Assembly: GCA_021799555.1 (NCBI GenBank)
Contig: JAJZAG010000102.1
Location: 1-10,918, forward strand
From: Deltaproteobacteria bacterium
GTDB lineage: Bacteria; Desulfobacterota; Binatia; Binatales; Binataceae
Direction of reading: 5' to 3'
Length of the DNA stretch: 10,918 nt
The position numbers and the translations under genes are program-made. The notes under the pieces are model-generated. The model did no database searches, was not told the DNA's origin, and saw only the letters and a program-made list of their open reading frames with translations. Shown one piece after another: positions 7,888 to 10,918 of this stretch (position 1 is the stretch's first letter; every line of letters starts with the position of its first letter).

Positions 7888-8139
7888 ATGCCCAAGCAGG
7901 AAAAGGAAAAGGTCGCTCGCCCGAAGATTACCATCATCCCCGGGCGGGGTGTGGCCCAGACGATCAACTATTTGCTCGAAGATCGCGACGATCTCGAGTG
8001 GATAATCGCGGTGGGTCGGACGAAGAACGGCGAGCTGTTCTTCTATGACACAGGCGGCGATATCGTCGAGGACCTCGGAACTCTCGAGTACCTCAAGGCG
8101 CGCATCGTGCGCGCCCATTTCGGCGACGAATACGAATAA
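7888..8139 (+). CDS. Small protein of unknown function (83 aa)
   Basis: I do not recognise the family. The protein has a lysine-rich tail at residues 1-13 (MPKQEKEKVARPK) and then a compact part, about 14-83. Predicted structure there is a beta strand (ITIIPGRG), a helix (VAQTINYLLEDRDD), two strands (WIIAVGRT, LFFYDTGG) and a C-terminal helix (GTLEYLKARIVRAHF), ending in an acidic DEYE. The alternation of strands and helices, proper start and stop, normal codon use and a tight fit between neighbours support a real gene. There is no signal peptide, membrane segment or Cys. The purine-rich run AGAGGG lies about 14 bases upstream of the ATG, rather far for a Shine-Dalgarno. It converges on the Rieske gene with a 27-base gap and may be transcribed with the methyltransferase. 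The basic tail could bind nucleic acid, but that is a guess. Confidence 0.75.
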   Translation: MPKQEKEKVARPKITIIPGRGVAQTINYLLEDRDDLEWIIAVGRTKNGELFFYDTGGDIVEDLGTLEYLKARIVRAHFGDEYE

Positions 8140-8166
8140 TCGCCACGCCGCAGCACGTTCGCCTCG

Positions 8167-8598
8167 CTAATCCTCGAATTCCTGCTCGGGCGCGCGGGCG
8201 TAAATCGCTCCCGCTTCGATTTCGAGCGGCACCCGGTACAGGAATTTCCCGCACGCCGCCTCCGGACCCGCGATGCATTCGCCGGATGCCGGTTCGTAGT
8301 ATGCGTTGTGCGTCTGGCACATCAGGTAGCGTCCTTCCTCGGCGAAGAACTGATTGTCGATCCAGTCCATCGCCATCGGCACGTGGCGGCATCGGTTGAC
8401 GTAGGCGTAAAACTCGCCGCCGAAATTGACCACGAAGCATTCTTCGTCCGTGCCGCGAATCGGCAGCATGAACTTTAACGACTCTCCCGGCTTGATTTCC
8501 CGAACTCGAGCCACCCGGTAACGGCGCCCGGCTCTGGCAGGCGTCGAGCGCGCGTGACTCCCGGTCAGTGCGGCGCGGCGACGATGTTTCGAAGACAT
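8167..8598 (-). CDS. Small Rieske [2Fe-2S] protein (143 aa)
   Basis: This is a stand-alone Rieske domain that would carry one electron at a time through a [2Fe-2S] cluster bound by two Cys and two His. The ligands are complete: C70-x-H72 (NRCRH) and C94-x2-H97 (CQTH), 21 residues apart, the wider spacing seen in one subgroup of Rieske ferredoxin-like proteins. The domain begins at about residue 27 (YRVARVREIKPGES) and ends near 135. Residues 1-26 are Arg/Ser-rich and probably disordered; no membrane anchor or Tat RR motif with a hydrophobic core is present. I chose the ATG at 8598, which has GAGAAG five bases upstream. The frame stays open to 8733 only inside the upstream FAH gene. It overlaps that gene by 34 bases, implying translational coupling. 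A partner oxygenase or reductase is not in the window, so the substrate is unknown. Confidence 0.88.
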   Translation of the reverse strand: MSSKHRRRAALTGSHARSTPARAGRRYRVARVREIKPGESLKFMLPIRGTDEECFVVNFGGEFYAYVNRCRHVPMAMDWIDNQFFAEEGRYLMCQTHNAYYEPASGECIAGPEAACGKFLYRVPLEIEAGAIYARAPEQEFED

Positions 8599-9332
8599 CC
8601 GATCTTCTCGATCTCGACCTCGACGGTGTCGCCCGGCTTCATCTCCCCGACACCGGATGGAGTTCCGGTCGAAATCACGTCGCCGGGCAGCAGCGTCATG
8701 ATCTGTGATATGTAGCTCAGCAGAAAGTCGCACTTGAAGATCAGGTTCGAGGTCGTGCCGTGCTGGCGAACCTCGCCGTTGAGTCGGGTGGTCAACTCGA
8801 GGTTGTCAGGATTTGCGATTTCGGTTTCGATCACCGGCCCGAGCGGCGCAAACGTGTCGAAGCCTTTGCCGCGGGTGAACTGCACGTCCTTGCGCTGCAA
8901 ATCGCGCGCGGTCACGTCGTTCAGACAGGTGTAACCGAGGACATGTTTGCGCGCGTCAGCTTGCGAAACCTTACTCGCCGTGCGCGCGATGACGATCGCC
9001 AGCTCGCCCTCGTAGTGCATCAGCTTGGTCTGCGGCGGATAGATGATCGCGTCGCCCGGTCCGATCACGCAGGTCGAAGGCTTGATGAACAAAAGCGGCT
9101 CTTCCGGGAGTTGGCGCCCCATCTCGAGCGCGTGGTCGCGATAGTTAACCCCTACGGCGACGATTTTGCCCGGTGCGATCGGCGCGAGCAGCTCGGCGGA
9201 GGCGGCACGCGCCGGACTTGCGTCACGCGCAGGCTTAAGGGCGTCTAGTGCGCCTTCGAGCGGGGTGATCGAGACGCCATCCAAGGCTCCGAAGCTGACC
9301 CGCCCATCGGACTTGTAGCGAACAATTTTCAT
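8565..9332 (-). CDS. Fumarylacetoacetate hydrolase (FAH) family protein
   Basis: FAH-fold enzymes use Mg2+ or Mn2+ to hydrolyse, decarboxylate or isomerise 2-oxo acids, often late in aromatic-ring degradation, in the cytoplasm. The 255 residues match the short single-domain FAHD1/HpcE-like group. Family signatures are GVNYRDHALEMG (61-72), LLFIKPST (80-87) and HYEGELAIVI with metal ligands E108 and E110. D139 in CLNDVTARDLQ is the third ligand, followed by KGFDTFAPLGP (156-166) and STGTPSGVG (221-229). The N-terminal 55 residues form the usual small beta domain. Motifs alone do not separate acylpyruvase, oxaloacetate decarboxylase and hydroxyhepta-diene-dioate isomerase activities. The ATG at 9332 has GGAAG five bases upstream. 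It is the first gene of a two-gene unit with the overlapping Rieske gene and diverges from the Memo-family gene. Confidence 0.93.
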   Translation of the reverse strand: MKIVRYKSDGRVSFGALDGVSITPLEGALDALKPARDASPARAASAELLAPIAPGKIVAVGVNYRDHALEMGRQLPEEPLLFIKPSTCVIGPGDAIIYPPQTKLMHYEGELAIVIARTASKVSQADARKHVLGYTCLNDVTARDLQRKDVQFTRGKGFDTFAPLGPVIETEIANPDNLELTTRLNGEVRQHGTTSNLIFKCDFLLSYISQIMTLLPGDVISTGTPSGVGEMKPGDTVEVEIEKIGCLRNIVAAPH

Positions 9333-9351
9333 GCTGCTTCCGCTTTAATCA

Positions 9352-9380
9352 AATTTTCGCAGCTCGCGCGAGCGGGCCAA
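9352..9380 (-). promoter_or_regulatory. Weak promoter candidate for the FAH-Rieske unit, with a palindromic spacer
   Basis: On the minus strand TTGGCC (complement of 9375-9380, four of six -35 bases) is followed after 17 bases by AAAATT (complement of 9352-9357, three of six -10 bases). The perfect palindrome GCTCGCGCGAGC at 9362-9373 lies wholly inside the spacer, where a repressor or MerR-type activator could act. Both hexamers are poor and the palindrome is simple CG sequence. Confidence 0.22.
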
Positions 9381-9388
9381 ATCCGCGC

Positions 9389-9417
9389 TTGCCGGGCCCC
9401 GCCAAAGTCCATAGCAT
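9389..9417 (+). promoter_or_regulatory. Possible sigma-70 promoter for the Memo-family gene
   Basis: TTGCCG at 9389-9394 and TAGCAT at 9412-9417 each match four of six consensus bases with an ideal 17-base spacer. A start near 9424 would leave a leader of about 56 nt before the ATG at 9480. Confidence 0.3.
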
Positions 9418-9479
9418 CTTTTGCGCGTGCACGGGATCGCACCCTTAGCGTGACGAGCATCCGCGCGCAATGCCGCCTG

Positions 9480-10709
9480 ATGGATAAACCCATAATTCGC
9501 GGAGTCGAAGCTTTCCCGGTTGAACAGAACGGACAGACCTACATTTGTTTGCGCGATCCGACCGGGCTGGCTCCCGAGCCGATCATTCTGGGGATGGGCG
9601 CGTATTTCATGGTCACGCTGTTCGACGGGAAAACTGATCAGCGCGAGGTGCAGGCGGCGTTCATGAAACGATTTGGCGAACTCATCGAGCTGGACAAGAT
9701 TTCCGAATTGGTCCGCGCGCTCGACGGGGCACACTTCCTCGACTCGCCCGGCTTTCGCGAGCACGAGCGGCGGATACGCGAGGAATTCAGGGCGCAAGGC
9801 GACCGTCCGGCCGCGCTGGCCGGCGCTTGCTATGCTCCTGAACCCGCGCAGTTGCGTAATGAACTCGCCGCGTTCTTCGATCCACCCGAAGGTCCCGGGC
9901 GCAAGCCCGCGCGCAAGCCCGGCGCGTCGCTGCGCGGGCTGATCGCTCCGCACATTGATCCGCGCCGCGGAGCGGCGGCGTACGCGCACGCGTACGCCGA
10001 ACTCATGGCGCACGATCCCCCCGAACTGGTGATCATCCTTGGCACCTCGCATTACGGCGCGGGTCCTGAGCTGTTCAGCGCGACCCGCAAGAACTATTTG
10101 ACCCCGCTCGGAGCCGTAGAGACAGATCGCAACTTTGTTGATCGGCTGGCCGGGCGTTACTCGGGCGGCGATTTGTTTGCCGACGAGTTCCTTCATCGCG
10201 GTGAGCACTCAATCGAATTTCAGACGCTGTTCCTGGCTTATGCGATGGGAGTGCGAGGATACCAGGTTGCGCCGATTCTCGTCAGCTCCTTCCATGAAAT
10301 GATCGCGGCGCGCCGTTCGCCGGCGGACGATCCACGGATTGCTTCGTTCCTTGACGCGCTTGGCGGATTGATCGCGGCGGAAAAGCGCAGCGTGCTGGTC
10401 CTTGCCGGTGTGGATTTCGCACACGTCGGCAGAAAATTCGGCGACGCCTTCGCCGCTGACGCGACCGTAGCGGAGCGCGTTCAACGCGAAGACCTCGAGT
10501 TAATCGAAACGATCAAGCGCGGAGATCCGGCCGGCTTTTTTGCCTCAATCGCCGCCGATCGCGACGCACGCAAAATCTGCGGGGTCGCGCCGATGTACAC
10601 GCTGCTCGAATTGCTGCGCGGACGCCCCGGGAGGCTGCTCAAGTACGGAATCGCGATGGAGCCGCAGACCGAGTCGTGCGTGTCCTTCGCGAGTCTTGCT
10701 ATTGACTAG
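9480..10709 (+). CDS. Memo-family protein (AmmeMemoRadiSam system protein B type) with an extra N-terminal PqqD-like domain
   Basis: This protein of 409 residues has two parts. Residues 1-110 form an extra domain: a beta-rich start (about 5-47), then FDGKTDQREVQAAF, a helix to about 70, and ISELVRALDGAHFLDS (74-89). The pattern resembles the PqqD/RRE winged helix. The Memo domain starts near 114 (AGACYAPEPAQLRNEL), typical of the family. Likely metal ligands, by alignment in my head with human MEMO1, are H158 (APHID), H191 (GTSHYG) and C367 (KICGVAP). EHSIEFQ (H243) and DFAHVGRKFGD (D312, H315) are also conserved. The fold is related to LigB dioxygenases; the bacterial function is unknown. 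A tandem repeat gives the basic linker RKPARKPG. I chose the ATG at 9480; a GTG at 9450 would add ten residues, and neither has a good Shine-Dalgarno. AMMECR1 and radical-SAM partners are absent from the window. Confidence 0.88.
   Translation: MDKPIIRGVEAFPVEQNGQTYICLRDPTGLAPEPIILGMGAYFMVTLFDGKTDQREVQAAFMKRFGELIELDKISELVRALDGAHFLDSPGFREHERRIREEFRAQGDRPAALAGACYAPEPAQLRNELAAFFDPPEGPGRKPARKPGASLRGLIAPHIDPRRGAAAYAHAYAELMAHDPPELVIILGTSHYGAGPELFSATRKNYLTPLGAVETDRNFVDRLAGRYSGGDLFADEFLHRGEHSIEFQTLFLAYAMGVRGYQVAPILVSSFHEMIAARRSPADDPRIASFLDALGGLIAAEKRSVLVLAGVDFAHVGRKFGDAFAADATVAERVQREDLELIETIKRGDPAGFFASIAADRDARKICGVAPMYTLLELLRGRPGRLLKYGIAMEPQTESCVSFASLAID
9899..9922 (+). repeat. 12-bp tandem repeat inside the Memo-family gene
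   Basis: GCGCAAGCCCGC (9899-9910) is followed at once by GCGCAAGCCCGG (9911-9922), 11 of 12 bases identical. Being a multiple of three it keeps the frame and encodes RKPA-RKPG (residues 141-148), in the linker just before the first metal-site histidine. Probably a slippage duplication tolerated in a flexible linker. Confidence 0.7.
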
Positions 10710-10717
10710 ACCAGGCA

Positions 10718-10737
10718 GGCCGAGGGGAATCCCGGCC
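10718..10737 (+). terminator. Bulged hairpin after the Memo-family gene; weak terminator candidate
   Basis: GGCCG (10718-10722) pairs with CGGCC (10733-10737). GG/CC pairs continue inside after an unpaired A. It starts nine bases after the stop codon but lacks a following T run and sits just before the next gene's Shine-Dalgarno. Partial attenuation is as likely as termination. Confidence 0.2.
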
Positions 10738-10743
10738 GACGCC

Positions 10744-10750
10744 GAGGAGG
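10744..10750 (+). promoter_or_regulatory. Strong Shine-Dalgarno (GAGGAGG) for the exported DUF4019-like protein
   Basis: GAGGAGG lies six bases upstream of the ATG at 10757. It is the strongest ribosome binding site in the window and fixes that start. Confidence 0.75.
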
Positions 10751-10756
10751 CAGCCG

Positions 10757-10918
10757 ATGAAGCGCGCAAGATCACTAACCTCAATAGCCGCAATCATCAT
10801 GGTGGTGATTTGTGCAGCGGCCGCGCACGCCGACGAAGGCGCCGACTTTGATGGGGCGCAAGCGGCGGCTCGCGCGTGGCTGGCGCAGATCGACGCGGGC
10901 CATTACGGGCAGGCTTGG
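10757..10918 (+). CDS. Exported protein resembling DUF4019, N-terminal part (cut by window edge)
   Basis: The frame is open from the ATG at 10757 to the last base (54 codons, no stop). A classical Sec signal peptide is visible: basic MKRAR, hydrophobic core about residues 7-23, and AHA at 23-25 before DE, so signal peptidase I should cut after residue 25. Cys19 is not a lipobox because Ile precedes it. The mature start has AARAWLAQIDAGHYGQAW (residues 37-54). This matches the opening pattern I recall for DUF4019 (helix with WL, then ID-x-G-x-Y-x-x-W), a family of secreted proteins of unknown function. The strong Shine-Dalgarno at 10744 supports translation. It follows the Memo-family gene by 47 bases on the same strand and could share its transcript. 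Confidence 0.72.
   Translation, partial: MKRARSLTSIAAIIMVVICAAAAHADEGADFDGAQAAARAWLAQIDAGHYGQAW

Noticed and set aside
8376..8525. Unusually wide Rieske ligand spacing (21 residues) as a novel cluster type
   Set aside because: A similar spacing occurs in a known subgroup of small Rieske proteins, so it is not new by itself.
8599..8733. 45-residue N-terminal extension of the Rieske protein
   Set aside because: This stretch lies in the FAH coding region, is Arg/Asp-rich without structure, and a start with a Shine-Dalgarno exists at 8598.
10757..10831. Lipoprotein signal peptide in the DUF4019-like protein
   Set aside because: Cys19 follows VVI, so the residue just before it is Ile and not Gly, Ala or Ser as a lipobox needs. 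AHA-DE is a better signal peptidase I site.

Overview
This window is about 10.9 kb of GC-rich, densely packed bacterial chromosome. Codons strongly favour G or C in the third position and intergenic gaps are short. I see no rRNA, tRNA, CRISPR array, insertion sequence or phage gene. The large 180-kDa-class NAD-dependent glutamate dehydrogenase, the FAH-family hydrolase, the Rieske protein and a long Memo-family protein fit a soil or subsurface bacterium of a proteobacterial, Desulfobacterota-like or related lineage. That placement is inference from gene content and composition, not from a phylogenetic marker.

Layout, left to right. (1) On the minus strand, the N-terminal part of a NagA-type N-acetylglucosamine-6-phosphate deacetylase runs off the left edge. 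It is preceded, 11 bases upstream, by a small conserved-looking protein of unknown role. (2) A plus-strand multi-pass membrane protein diverges from them. (3) A 1585-residue NAD-dependent glutamate dehydrogenase on the minus strand converges on it. The two stop codons are eight bases apart, and both sit in one perfect hairpin. (4) Divergent from the dehydrogenase is a plus-strand TrmA/RlmD-type RNA (uracil-5)-methyltransferase with an Fe-S cysteine set, followed by an 83-residue protein of unknown function. (5) On the minus strand, an FAH-family hydrolase/isomerase and a small Rieske [2Fe-2S] protein overlap by 34 bases and look like one translationally coupled unit. (6) Divergent from that pair is a Memo-family protein (AmmeMemoRadiSam protein B type). 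It carries an extra N-terminal domain that looks like a PqqD/RRE winged helix, and a short basic linker made by a 12-bp tandem repeat joins it to the Memo domain. A signal-peptide protein resembling DUF4019 follows and runs off the right edge.

How the genes work together. Most are housekeeping or catabolic. NagA feeds amino-sugar carbon and nitrogen into glycolysis, and the glutamate dehydrogenase turns glutamate into 2-oxoglutarate and ammonium. The FAH/Rieske pair suggests an organic-acid or aromatic-ring degradation step, but no oxygenase is visible. The methyltransferase modifies rRNA or tRNA. The least ordinary locus is the Memo gene with its extra domain, present here without the AMMECR1 and radical-SAM partners that name the system. 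No complete new multi-gene system is evident; the findings are individual leads of modest strength.
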